Notes: generated from the letters alone by a model not told the origin. A stretch of 64,000 nt of DNA from CAYJAY01 sp964368445 (GCA_964368445.1 CAYJAY010000003.1:1-64000); one strand, 5' to 3'. Positions 35,058-43,913 are shown, counted from the first letter of the stretch. Translations and numbers: made by a program.

Positions 35058-36665
35058 TCAACCTTTCTCTTTATGGCGAATAGAGTTTTTCACAAAACTG
35101 CAAAAAAGCGGATGGGGTCTGTTTGGTCTGCTTTTAAATTCCGGATGGAACTGAACTGCCATGAAAAAATCGTTTGAGGACAATTCCACAGCCTCCACCA
35201 AAAACCCATCGGGAGACGTTCCGCTTATTGTCATACCATTTGTTTCAAAAAGTTCCCTGTAATCGTTGTTGACTTCATATCGATGTCGATGTCGCTCGGA
35301 TATCTGTTGTTCACCATATACATCAAAAAGTTTTGTTCCCTCTTTAATTGCGCAAGGATATGCGCCAAGACGCATAGTTCCGCCCTTTTTTGTTATGTTT
35401 TTTTGATGTTCCATGATGTCGATAACGTTGTGTTTTGTGTCTTGGTTAAATTCACTTGAAGACGCCCCCTTAAGCCCCAAAACATTTCGCGCAAACTCAA
35501 TCATCGCAACTTGCATACCAAGACATATCCCGAAAAACGGTATGTTGTTTTCCCTTGCGTATCTTATCGCCGCGATTTTATATTCTATTCCGCGGTATCC
35601 GAAACCGCCCGGGATCAATATTCCACAAACACCTTGAAGCAATGATTCAACGTTTTCGATCTGCTCATCGACACATTCAATCCACCTTATTCCAACGTCG
35701 ACCCCGTGATATGTTCCGGCATGGTTTAAACTTTCGATAATCGAAAGATACGCATCTTTAAGTTCGACATATTTCCCGACAACAGCAATCTCGATAGTTT
35801 TGTCGGTGTTTTTCGCCTTGTCAACCATCTCGCACCATTGTTCAAGATTGATAAAACGTGGATCCAATTTAAGTTCACGACAAGCTATAATATCAAGCTT
35901 GTTTTCACACAGCATAATAGGAGCTTCATAAAGATGTTGGACAGTTAAGTTCTCTATAACGCAATCACTTTTAACGTTGCAAAAATGCGATATTTTGTCT
36001 TTTATGCTGTCGTTCAACGGTACATCCGAACGGGTTATAATAATCGATGGCGATATTCCAATCCCTCGAAGTTCCTTAACTGAATGTTGCGCGGGTTTTG
36101 ATTTATGTTCGTTTGACCCTTTAAGATACGGAACCAAAACAACATGTATAAAAAGACAGTTGTCCTGTCCTTGTTCAAGCGAAATCTGACGAATGGCTTC
36201 CAAAAACGGTTGGCTTTCGATATCTCCTGTCGTTCCGCCGATTTCGGTTATAAGTATATCCGCCTCGCTTTTTTCGGCGCTTTTGTATATAAATTTTTTA
36301 ATCTCGTCTGTTATATGTGGAATAACTTGAACCGTTTGTCCAAGATACCCTCCGTTTCGTTCTTTGTTTATTACGTTATAATAAACCTTTCCCGACGTAA
36401 GATTAGAATATCTATTTAAGTTCTCATCGATAAACCGCTCGTAATGCCCCAAATCAAGGTCGGTTTCCGCGCCGTCCTCCGTCACAAAAACCTCGCCATG
36501 TTGCAACGGGCTCATCGTTCCGGGGTCTACATTTATATATGGGTCGAGCTTTTGCGCCGACACTTTATAACCTCGTTCTTTTAATAGTCTTCCGAGAGCC
36601 GCCGCCGTTATCCCTTTTCCAAGACCCGACACGACACCACCCGTCACAAATATAAATTTTTTCAT
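35058..36665 (-). CDS. pyrG: CTP synthase
   Basis: 535 aa, standard length. Residues 1-267 are the ATP-dependent amidoligase (FVTGGVVSGLGKGITAAALG, KLDPYINVDPGTMSPLQHGE, EIGGTTGDIES); the rest is a class I glutamine amidotransferase with nucleophile in FFGICLGMQ and His-Glu in VQFHPEF. Makes CTP from UTP with glutamine nitrogen. ATG 36665 follows GGGGAGGGA. It lies 41 bp after nitR with no terminator seen, so it is probably cotranscribed with glnA-nitR. Confidence 0.97.
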   Translation of the reverse strand: MKKFIFVTGGVVSGLGKGITAAALGRLLKERGYKVSAQKLDPYINVDPGTMSPLQHGEVFVTEDGAETDLDLGHYERFIDENLNRYSNLTSGKVYYNVINKERNGGYLGQTVQVIPHITDEIKKFIYKSAEKSEADILITEIGGTTGDIESQPFLEAIRQISLEQGQDNCLFIHVVLVPYLKGSNEHKSKPAQHSVKELRGIGISPSIIITRSDVPLNDSIKDKISHFCNVKSDCVIENLTVQHLYEAPIMLCENKLDIIACRELKLDPRFINLEQWCEMVDKAKNTDKTIEIAVVGKYVELKDAYLSIIESLNHAGTYHGVDVGIRWIECVDEQIENVESLLQGVCGILIPGGFGYRGIEYKIAAIRYARENNIPFFGICLGMQVAMIEFARNVLGLKGASSSEFNQDTKHNVIDIMEHQKNITKKGGTMRLGAYPCAIKEGTKLFDVYGEQQISERHRHRYEVNNDYRELFETNGMTISGTSPDGFLVEAVELSSNDFFMAVQFHPEFKSRPNRPHPLFCSFVKNSIRHKEKG

Positions 36666-36706
36666 CGTCCCTCCCCAATATTACCGTTAACCTATCATAA
36701 ATTTCA

Positions 36707-37276
36707 TTAATTTTCGTAAACTTTAAGTATATTTTCCGCTACTTCTCGTTTGCTTTTTCGCAAATCCATAGCCTTTTTTTCAATATGTTTATGTGCTTGT
36801 TCCTCGTTCATGTTAAGGTGAGATATCAAAAGACATTTTGCCCTTGTAACAATGCGTATATCGTCCAATTTTTGGCTAAGCTTTGTTGCCTTTTTTTGCA
36901 TGTTTTTCATTCTCGAAAACGTAGCCTTAGAAAGCTTTAAAGATAAAATAAACATGTTTTTGTTAATCGGTTTAGGAACCGTTATAATCCCATAGTTCTC
37001 AAGCACGTTTGATGTATAATCGTATATATCGTTTTTAACCAAAAAGATAACTTGGCTTACATCATTTTGTACAAGGTCAATTGCAAGGTCTTCGCCCGAA
37101 ACGTTGTTAACAGGGCTGTTTATTATATAAAGATCAAAGTCCTTTTCGTTAGACAATCGTCTTGCTTCACCACACGTTTTAACGGTGGTTATTTTTTTGC
37201 ACGAGATATTTTTCAAAATGTTTGTAAGATTTTCGTTTAAACTTTCGGTATACGAAACTATTAAAGCCGTTTCCAA
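36707..37276 (-). CDS. nitR: ANTAR-domain antitermination regulator NitR
   Basis: About 189 aa. The N-terminal ~120 residues have the receiver-domain fold, but the phospho-acceptor Asp is replaced by Asn (LYIINSP, about residue 53); the Lys in VPKP is kept. A coiled coil (MKNMQKKATKLSQKL) leads to a C-terminal ANTAR RNA-binding domain (TRAKCLLISHLNMNEEQAHK, AMDLRKSKREVAENIL). ANTAR proteins bind leader hairpins with AnnGnn loops and prevent termination. Located right after glnA, as described for clostridial nitR. Start chosen at TTG 37276, which has AAGGTGG at exactly 7 nt; an earlier TTG at 37294 has that site inside its own frame. Confidence 0.88.
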   Translation of the reverse strand: METALIVSYTESLNENLTNILKNISCKKITTVKTCGEARRLSNEKDFDLYIINSPVNNVSGEDLAIDLVQNDVSQVIFLVKNDIYDYTSNVLENYGIITVPKPINKNMFILSLKLSKATFSRMKNMQKKATKLSQKLDDIRIVTRAKCLLISHLNMNEEQAHKHIEKKAMDLRKSKREVAENILKVYEN

Positions 37277-37294
37277 AAAACTACCACCTTTCAA

Positions 37295-38608
37295 TTAAAG
37301 TCTTTCAAAATACGTGTTTATATAATAATCTGCTTTTCCTTTTGCGTTGATATACTGTAAAGACTCTTTGCTTTTAATCTCAATTATCTTTTGCAACAAC
37401 TCGCTATCGATATGTTGTTTTATAAACTCGCTGTTTTGGGCAACGTTGATAGCTTCGCTTAAACTTTGCGGTAGTTGATTAAGGCTTTGTACGATGTCTT
37501 TTTCTGCTTTAAAAAGGTTTTCGTCTGTGGACGGCGGAAGCGAAAGGCTGTTTTCGATTCCGTAGATTCCGGCGTATATCATAAGCGCAAAAGCAAGATA
37601 TGGGTTAATCGACGGGTCGGGCGAGCGCAGTTCAAAACGGTGTTTATCATCCGAAGCAAACGGTATTCTTATAAGCTGCGAACGATTTTCGTGTGACCAT
37701 GAAACATATTTCGGCGCCTCAAACTGGCCTAATCTTTCATATGAATTGTTGTTCGGGTTTAAAAACAACGTTATATCGGGTACCTTTTCCAAAATTCCGG
37801 CTATAAAGTTTTCGGCATAACGATAGTTTTCACTTGTTTTGCTACAAAAAAGGTTAACTCCGTCTTTGTATAAAGAAATATTGGTGTGCATTCCGTTTCC
37901 ACTTTTATCAAGAAACGGTTTTGGCATAAACGATGCAAACAAACCGTTTCTCGACGCTGTCGCTTTAACGACCGATTTAAACGTCAAAAAGTTGTCTGCC
38001 GCCGTTAACACATCGCTGAATTTAAAATCTATCTCGTTTTGTCCGGGACCTTGTTCGTGGTGGGAACGTTCGGGATTAAGCCCCATCTCCTCAAGGCAAA
38101 GGCAGATTTCACGACGAACGTTTTCCCCTTTATCAAGCGGAGCAACGTCGAGATATCCGCCTTTGTCAAGCGTTTCGGTCGTCGGATTTCCGTCGTCGTC
38201 CGTTTTAAATAGATAAAATTCACATTCCGTCCCAAACTTACAATCAAACCCCAGTTCATGTAATTTTTGAATGGCTTTTTTTAATATATACCTGCTATCG
38301 CTTTCAAAGTTCGTGTTGTTTGGGTTTTTGATGTCACAATAAAACCGCAAAACCGAATTGACGTTTGGTCGCCACGGCAAAAGCGCCAACGTTTCGGGGT
38401 CGGGAAACAACAAAAGGTCGCTCTTATCCACTTCGGAAAAACCCTTTATAGCGGAAGCATCAAACGAAATCCCGTTTTTAAATGCTCCCTCAAGTTCATC
38501 CGCCATTATTGAAATATTTTTTTGTTCACCAAAAGGATTGCAAAACGACAGACGTATAAACTTAACGTCGTTTTCCTCTATAAATTCAATTATTTCTTTG
38601 TTGTTCAT
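37295..38608 (-). CDS. glnA: Glutamine synthetase, type I
   Basis: 437 aa, the short GSI-alpha length. Active-site motifs: KGFSEVDKSD, EQGPGQNEIDFKF, GNGMHTNISLY, NPNNNSYERLGQFEAP, RFELRSPDPSINPYLAFAL. Condenses ammonia and glutamate to glutamine. At the place of the adenylylated Tyr of enterobacterial GS it has ENLFKAE (Phe), so no adenylylation is expected. Leader promoter and antitermination hairpin are at 38636-38740; nitR follows 18 bp after the stop. Confidence 0.95.
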   Translation of the reverse strand: MNNKEIIEFIEENDVKFIRLSFCNPFGEQKNISIMADELEGAFKNGISFDASAIKGFSEVDKSDLLLFPDPETLALLPWRPNVNSVLRFYCDIKNPNNTNFESDSRYILKKAIQKLHELGFDCKFGTECEFYLFKTDDDGNPTTETLDKGGYLDVAPLDKGENVRREICLCLEEMGLNPERSHHEQGPGQNEIDFKFSDVLTAADNFLTFKSVVKATASRNGLFASFMPKPFLDKSGNGMHTNISLYKDGVNLFCSKTSENYRYAENFIAGILEKVPDITLFLNPNNNSYERLGQFEAPKYVSWSHENRSQLIRIPFASDDKHRFELRSPDPSINPYLAFALMIYAGIYGIENSLSLPPSTDENLFKAEKDIVQSLNQLPQSLSEAINVAQNSEFIKQHIDSELLQKIIEIKSKESLQYINAKGKADYYINTYFERL

Positions 38609-38635
38609 AATAATATCCTTTCGTAATAATTAAAA

Positions 38636-38703
38636 TAAAAAACGTCCATCAATCACAATTGCAAAAAAAATTTGCAACCAACAAATGATGAACGCCATTG
38701 TTC
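38636..38703 (-). promoter_or_regulatory. glnA leader: ANTAR-type hairpin overlapping a terminator
   Basis: On the minus strand GAAC-AATGGC-GTTC (38703-38690) is a hairpin with a six-base loop, A at position 1 and G at position 4. Its 3' arm is part of the left arm of a long terminator stem (GCGTTCATCA with TGATGGACGT, inner GGTTGCAAA with TTTGCAATT), followed by TTTTTTATTTT. The two folds exclude each other, as required for NitR-dependent antitermination. Confidence 0.8.
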
Positions 38704-38711
38704 TTGCTATA

Positions 38712-38740
38712 ATTGTATAGCATATTTAAAAGAATGTCAA
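38712..38740 (-). promoter_or_regulatory. glnA promoter
   Basis: Minus-strand TTGACA (38740-38735), 17-nt spacer, TACAAT (38717-38712). The expected transcript start (about 38705) lies at the very base of the ANTAR-type hairpin. Confidence 0.82.
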
Positions 38741-38788
38741 TAACGATTAATTTAAAAAATATTAACCAAACTTTTTTTAAAATATTTG

Positions 38789-38817
38789 TTGACAAAGCCA
38801 AATTCATATGATAGAAT
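38789..38817 (+). promoter_or_regulatory. Promoter of the amidotransferase-glnN unit
   Basis: TTGACA (38789-38794), 17-nt spacer, TAGAAT (38812-38817), divergent from the glnA promoter. Expected start near 38824, a few bases before the ANTAR-type hairpin. Confidence 0.8.
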
Positions 38818-38828
38818 ACTCGACATAA

Positions 38829-38880
38829 ACAACAAAGACGTTGTGAACAATAACTGTTCATGGCGTCTTTGTCTTTTTTT
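38829..38880 (+). promoter_or_regulatory. Amidotransferase-gene leader: ANTAR-type hairpin overlapping a terminator
   Basis: ACAAC-AAAGAC-GTTGT (38829-38844) has the six-base loop with A1 and G4. The terminator CAAAGACG/CGTCTTTG (38833-38840/38864-38871), with an inner TGAACA/TGTTCA stem and TCTTTTTTT after it, uses the loop and 3' arm of that hairpin, so only one can form. Same design as in the glnA, amt and gltB leaders. Confidence 0.8.
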
Positions 38881-38914
38881 ATGAATTTAATTTGAGAATG
38901 GAGAAATAACAATT

Positions 38915-40033
38915 ATGAAATACTGTACAAAATGCGCAATGCCCGACACTCGCCCAGGTATCACCTTTGATAAAGATGGAGTTTGTAGCGCTTGCACCCA
39001 CTTTGAAGGACGTAAAAACGTAGACTGGGACGCAAGGTTCAAAGAGTTTGAAAAGCTTTGTGACAAATACAGAGGTTGCAACGGCCCCGGTGGATATGAC
39101 TGTGCGGTTGCGGTTTCGGGAGGTAAAGACAGCCATTTCCAAGTTTATATGCTTAAAGAAGTTATGGGGATGAACCCAATATTGTTCACCGTCGAAGATA
39201 ACTTTCCAATGACCGACGCCGGCATACACAACATCAAAAACATCAGCGAAGAATTTGGATGTACAATAATTAGCTGTAAACCCAACATCAAAGTTCAAAA
39301 AGTTTTGATGCGAAAATTCTTTGAGAAATACGGAAAACCGACATGGTATGTCGACCGCCTTATATACACGTTCCCCCTTCACATGGCGCTTAAATTCAAC
39401 GTTCCGATGCTTTGCTATGGCGAAAACGTGAGCTTTGAATATGGTGGAAACGAGGACGAGGAAACATATTCGGCAAAAGGTCAAATTGAAAACGGCGTTG
39501 CTGTTGGAATGCCAATGGAGGAGCTTTTGGGCAACGGTGTAACCGAAAAAGATCTTTCTCTTACCATTGCGCCAACTATCGAAGAGATGCAAAAACTTGA
39601 CCCAATCTATATGAGCTATTTCTTGCCATGGAACAGCTATAAAAACTATCAATTCGCAAAATCAAGAGGATTCCACGACCTGACACACGAATGGGATAGA
39701 ACCCACCATTATGAAAACTTTGACCAAATTGACAGCCGCGCATATCTTGTGCACAGTTGGCTTAAATACCCGAAATTCGGCCACGCTGCCGGAACCGATT
39801 ATGGTTCAAGATTTGTTCGATATGGCATGTTAACACGTGAGCAAGCTATCGAGATCATTAAACAAAAAGACGGCGAACTTGATGTGCTTTGTGTAAGAGA
39901 TTTCTGTGATTTCTGCGGATATTCCGAAAAAGAGTTTTACACAATTCTTGACACATTATATAATAAAGATCTTTTCAAGAAAGATGAATACGGCAAGTGG
40001 ATTTTAAAAGACCCCATCTGGGAACAAAAGTAA
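38915..40033 (+). CDS. N-acetyl-sugar-amidotransferase-like PP-loop protein
   Basis: 372 aa of the WbpG/PseA-type amidotransferase family: N-terminal zinc-like cysteines (CTKCAMPDTRPGITFDKDGV then CSAC), the ATP pyrophosphatase loop AVAVSGGKDSHFQ, and a C-terminal CVRDFCDFCGY. Known members use ammonia supplied by HisH/HisF partners to make acetamidino sugars. No HisH or HisF homologue is nearby; instead the gene is first in a unit with glnN and amt and has a NitR-type leader. A role in nitrogen metabolism, or direct use of free ammonia, is inferred. ATG follows GGAGAA at 11 nt. Confidence 0.8.
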   Translation: MKYCTKCAMPDTRPGITFDKDGVCSACTHFEGRKNVDWDARFKEFEKLCDKYRGCNGPGGYDCAVAVSGGKDSHFQVYMLKEVMGMNPILFTVEDNFPMTDAGIHNIKNISEEFGCTIISCKPNIKVQKVLMRKFFEKYGKPTWYVDRLIYTFPLHMALKFNVPMLCYGENVSFEYGGNEDEETYSAKGQIENGVAVGMPMEELLGNGVTEKDLSLTIAPTIEEMQKLDPIYMSYFLPWNSYKNYQFAKSRGFHDLTHEWDRTHHYENFDQIDSRAYLVHSWLKYPKFGHAAGTDYGSRFVRYGMLTREQAIEIIKQKDGELDVLCVRDFCDFCGYSEKEFYTILDTLYNKDLFKKDEYGKWILKDPIWEQK

Positions 40034-40062
40034 AAATTTATTAAGAATGGTCTGGTAAACAA

Positions 40063-42150
40063 ATGAACAATATAACTAACATGTTCGGAAGCCTTGTTTT
40101 TGGCGACGAGGCTATGAGAGAACGGCTTCCGAAAGATATCTATAAAGCACTTAAAAAGACTATCGAACTCGGCCGTCATCTTGACATAGACGTGGCGAAC
40201 GTCGTCGCAACCGCCATGAAAGATTGGGCAACCGAAAAGGGTGTAACACACTTCACCCACTGGTTCCAACCTATGACAGGGATAACCGCCGAGAAACACG
40301 ACAGCTTTATCTCGCCCATTGGAAACGGCAAGGTAATCATGGAGTTTTCCGGAAAAGAATTGGTCCGTGGCGAACCGGACGCTTCTTCGTTTCCAAGCGG
40401 AGGAATCAGAAGCACATTTGAAGCAAGGGGTTACACCGTTTGGGACACAACGTCATACGCATTTATAAAAGGCGACACCCTTTGTATACCAACTGCGTTT
40501 TGTTCATATTCCGGAGAATCGCTTGACAAAAAAACGCCTCTTTTGCGTTCAATGGAAGCTATCAACAAACAAGCTTTAAGAATACTCCGCCTTTTCGGAA
40601 ACACGACAGCAAAAAGGGTTAACTCAACAGTAGGCCCTGAACAGGAGTATTTTCTAATCGACAAAGAGATGTTTTTAAAACGCCCCGATTTGATGTATTG
40701 TGGGAGAACGCTGTTTGGCGCAAAACCGCCAAAAGGCCAAGAACTCGACGACCATTATTTCGGAACAATTAAACCACGTGTGGCGGCATTTATGAAAGAG
40801 CTTGACCACGAACTTTGGAAGATGGGGGTCATGGCGAAGACAAAACACAATGAAGTAGCTCCGGCACAGCATGAGCTTGCTGCCGTCTTCACCACAGCAA
40901 ACATAGCAACCGACCACAATCAACTTACAATGGAGCTTATGAAAGTTATAGCAGACAGACATAATCTCGCTTGTCTTTTACACGAAAAACCGTTCGCCGG
41001 AGTCAACGGTTCGGGCAAACACAACAACTGGGCGCTTTCGACCGACACGGGAACAAACCTTCTCGAACCGGGCGAAACCCCGCACGAAAACGCACAGTTC
41101 ATTCTGTTTTTGGTTGCGGTTATCAAAGCGGTTAATGACCACCAAGACCTGCTTCGTCTTTCGGTGGCAAACGCCGGAAACGACCACAGGCTTGGGGCAA
41201 ACGAAGCTCCTCCCGCCATCGTGTCGATGTTTTTGGGTGACGAGCTAACCGAAATTCTCGAAGCACTTGAAAACAAAGAGGAATATTGTGGAACAAAAAA
41301 GGTAGACATGGAACTTGGAGCTAGCGTTTTGCCACATTTCCCAAAAGATTCGACCGACCGAAACAGAACTTCGCCTTTTGCGTTTACCGGAAACAAGTTC
41401 GAGTTTAGAATGCTAGGTTCCACGTTTTCAATTTCAGGTCCTAACATCGTGCTTAACACAATAGTCGCAGAAGTTCTCGGCGAGTTTGCAAACAGCCTTG
41501 AAAACGCCGAAAACTTTAACGAACAGCTTGCAAAACTTGTGCGCAAAACCATTAGAGAAAACAAACAGATTATATTTAACGGCAACAACTACAGCGATGA
41601 ATGGGTAGAAGAAGCGGAAAAACGTGGGCTTTTAAACCTTAAAACCGCCGTCGAGGCATTGCCGGTTTACATTAAACCGAAAAATGTCGAACTTTTCACC
41701 AAGCACGGAATCTTCACCGAAAACGAAGTTCATGCTCGGTATGAGATTTTAGTGGAAAATTATCAAAAAACGGTTCACATCGAAGCACTTACGTTTGTTG
41801 AGATTATATCAAAGCAAATTCTAGGTTTTTCTCTAAGTTTTCAAAAAGAACTTTTAGAGGTTATAGCAAACAAATCTGCGTTTAACATCGACAACAGTTT
41901 AGAAAAAACGTTGGTTGACAACTGCTCAAGACTTTCAAAAGAAATTTATCAAAACGTTGAAAAACTAGAAAGCGCTTTGATAAAAACAAAGAGTATTGAA
42001 GATTGCCTTGAGCTTGCAAAGTTCTATCGCAACACAATTTTTGCTTTGACCACCGAAACACGACTTATGGTGGACGAGCTTGAAACGATTATACCAAAAA
42101 GACATTGGGGTCTTCCGACGTATGGAGAACTTCTCTACAGCGTCAACTAG
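40063..42150 (+). CDS. glnN: Glutamine synthetase, type III
   Basis: 695 aa, the typical GSIII size. Starts with FGSLVFGDEAMRERLPKDIY; GVTHFTHWFQPMTGITAEKH, SFPSGGIRSTFEARGYTVWD and FAGVNGSGKHNNWALSTDTG are family signatures. The C-terminal 150 residues are helical. Makes glutamine like glnA but is unrelated in subunit size and control. Starts 29 bp after the amidotransferase stop without its own promoter, so cotranscribed. The amt leader terminator begins 4 bp after its stop. Confidence 0.95.
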   Translation: MNNITNMFGSLVFGDEAMRERLPKDIYKALKKTIELGRHLDIDVANVVATAMKDWATEKGVTHFTHWFQPMTGITAEKHDSFISPIGNGKVIMEFSGKELVRGEPDASSFPSGGIRSTFEARGYTVWDTTSYAFIKGDTLCIPTAFCSYSGESLDKKTPLLRSMEAINKQALRILRLFGNTTAKRVNSTVGPEQEYFLIDKEMFLKRPDLMYCGRTLFGAKPPKGQELDDHYFGTIKPRVAAFMKELDHELWKMGVMAKTKHNEVAPAQHELAAVFTTANIATDHNQLTMELMKVIADRHNLACLLHEKPFAGVNGSGKHNNWALSTDTGTNLLEPGETPHENAQFILFLVAVIKAVNDHQDLLRLSVANAGNDHRLGANEAPPAIVSMFLGDELTEILEALENKEEYCGTKKVDMELGASVLPHFPKDSTDRNRTSPFAFTGNKFEFRMLGSTFSISGPNIVLNTIVAEVLGEFANSLENAENFNEQLAKLVRKTIRENKQIIFNGNNYSDEWVEEAEKRGLLNLKTAVEALPVYIKPKNVELFTKHGIFTENEVHARYEILVENYQKTVHIEALTFVEIISKQILGFSLSFQKELLEVIANKSAFNIDNSLEKTLVDNCSRLSKEIYQNVEKLESALIKTKSIEDCLELAKFYRNTIFALTTETRLMVDELETIIPKRHWGLPTYGELLYSVN

Positions 42151-42153
42151 CAC

Positions 42154-42195
42154 TACACAATGGGGTGTACTTGATTTTTTCGAGTACACCTTTTT
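42154..42195 (+). promoter_or_regulatory. amt leader: ANTAR-type hairpin overlapping a terminator
   Basis: TACAC-AATGGG-GTGTA (42154-42169) has the A1/G4 six-base loop. Its 3' arm is the left arm of the terminator GGTGTACTTG/CGAGTACACC (42164-42173/42181-42190), followed by TTTTTATTTT. It lies between glnN and amt, so it acts as a conditional terminator within the operon. Confidence 0.82.
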
Positions 42196-42222
42196 ATTTT
42201 CAATAAAAAGGAGAAAAAAATT

Positions 42223-43887
42223 ATGTTTTCAGCAGTAGACACAATCTGGACATTGCTTGCCGCGGCGCTTGTTTTCTTTATGCAGGCCGGTTTTGCAATG
42301 GTTGAAACGGGGTTTACCCGTGCAAAAAACGCAGGTAACATTATAATGAAAAATCTAATGGATTTTTCGCTTGGTTCTTTATTCTTTTGGCTAATTGGCT
42401 TTGGGCTAATGTTCGCCGGTGACGGCGCTTTTGTGGGGGGAATTGATCTCTTTATTCAAGGCGACTACAGCAGTTCTATCCCCTCTTCTGCTTTTGTCAT
42501 ATTCCAAACTGTGTTTTGTGCCACAGCGGCAACCATTGTTTCGGGAGCGATGGCAGAAAGAACAAAGTTTTCGTCCTACTGTATATACAGCGTTGCATTG
42601 AGCGCTTTTGTATATCCAATCTCGGGACACTGGATATGGGGTGGCGGCTGGTTGTCGCAACTTGGCTTCCACGATTTCGCAGGTTCAACAGCGGTTCACA
42701 TGGTGGGCGGTGTTGCCGCTATTGTCGGCGCAAAGATTTTAGGACCTCGAATCGGGAAATATTCCAAAAGCGGAAAAGCAAAAGCCATTCCGGGACACAG
42801 TTTGACCCTTGGAGCTTTAGGAGTTTTTATACTTTGGTTTTGTTGGTTCGGTTTTAACGGTGGGTCGACAGTCTCGATGACCGACGGTTCAATTGAAGCC
42901 GCTTCTAACATATTTGTCACCACCAACATTGCGGCGGCCGCCGCAGCGGCTCTCGTTATGGTTATAACGTGGATTAGATACAAAAAACCCGACGTTTCGA
43001 TGACATTAAACGGAGCGCTCGCTGGGCTTGTCGCTATCACAGCCGGTTGTGACCAAGTTTCCCCAATTGGCGCGTTTTTCATCGGTGTGGTTTCGGCATT
43101 TGTGGTGGTATTTGGCATCGAGTTTGTTGAAAAGATTTTGAAAATCGACGACCCTGTCGGAGCGGTCGGTGTGCACGGAATGTGTGGTGCGGTTGGAACT
43201 ATATTGGTTGGCGTGTTCGCTCTAGAGGGCGGCGCGCTGTATGGCGGCGGATTCAACTATCTTTTGGTTCAAACTATCGGCGTTTTGGCGGTTATAGCAT
43301 GGGTTGCCGTGACGATGACAGCGGTGTTCCTCGGAATTAAATACACTATCGGTTTAAGGGTTACAAAACAAGAAGAGATAGCAGGACTTGACATAGAAGA
43401 ACATGGCCTTGCAAATTCCTATGCCGACTTTGTTCACGTTCCGATGGGAACAAACTTCAAAGCACAACCCGAACCGAAAAGCGAAGTTGCACAAATCGAA
43501 AAAGCTATTCCTATTGTCGATCAATCAACACCCGATTATGTTATGAAAAAAGTTGTAGTTGTGTTTAACCAATCTAAGTTTGAACAGCTTAAAATGGCTC
43601 TCGACAATGTTGGCATAACGGGTATGACCGTGACAAACGTATTGGGTTATGGAATGCAAAAAGGAAACATGTATAGGGGTGTTTTAGTCGAAACTTCGCT
43701 AAGACCCAAGATTAAAGTCGAGATTGTCATAGCCAAAATCCCACTCGACACAATTATAACAGCGATTAAAGACGCGCTTTACACCGGTAATATAGGCGAC
43801 GGAAAGATCTTTGTTTATGACATCGACAGCGTTGTTAAGATAAGCACTGGCGAGACCGACTATGCGGCTTTGCAGGACAATCAATAG
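42223..43887 (+). CDS. amt: Ammonium transporter-PII fusion protein
   Basis: 554 aa. Residues 1-400 are an Amt/Mep channel with eleven helices; the twin pore histidines lie in STAVHMVGGVAA and VGVHGMCGAVGT. Residues about 438-554 are a PII (GlnB/GlnK) domain: KKVVVVFNQSKFEQLKMAL, a T-loop GYGMQKGNMYRGVLVETSL, and the B-loop YTGNIGDGKIFVYD. The T-loop is two residues shorter than in GlnB and the uridylylated Tyr51 is replaced by Val. A tethered PII would gate the channel by ligand binding (ATP/ADP, 2-oxoglutarate) in cis. AAGGAG precedes ATG 42223. Confidence 0.92.
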   Translation: MFSAVDTIWTLLAAALVFFMQAGFAMVETGFTRAKNAGNIIMKNLMDFSLGSLFFWLIGFGLMFAGDGAFVGGIDLFIQGDYSSSIPSSAFVIFQTVFCATAATIVSGAMAERTKFSSYCIYSVALSAFVYPISGHWIWGGGWLSQLGFHDFAGSTAVHMVGGVAAIVGAKILGPRIGKYSKSGKAKAIPGHSLTLGALGVFILWFCWFGFNGGSTVSMTDGSIEAASNIFVTTNIAAAAAAALVMVITWIRYKKPDVSMTLNGALAGLVAITAGCDQVSPIGAFFIGVVSAFVVVFGIEFVEKILKIDDPVGAVGVHGMCGAVGTILVGVFALEGGALYGGGFNYLLVQTIGVLAVIAWVAVTMTAVFLGIKYTIGLRVTKQEEIAGLDIEEHGLANSYADFVHVPMGTNFKAQPEPKSEVAQIEKAIPIVDQSTPDYVMKKVVVVFNQSKFEQLKMALDNVGITGMTVTNVLGYGMQKGNMYRGVLVETSLRPKIKVEIVIAKIPLDTIITAIKDALYTGNIGDGKIFVYDIDSVVKISTGETDYAALQDNQ

Positions 43888-43913
43888 AACACGATATTAA
43901 ATCACCACTAGTT

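Noticed and set aside
38879..39652. 257-codon minus-strand frame opposite the amidotransferase gene
   Set aside because: The plus strand encodes a recognisable PP-loop enzyme with promoter and ribosome site; the antisense frame shows only composition-driven residues.
40920..41588. 222-codon minus-strand frame opposite glnN
   Set aside because: Lies fully inside the strongly conserved GSIII coding region; Ser/Cys-rich translation without motifs.
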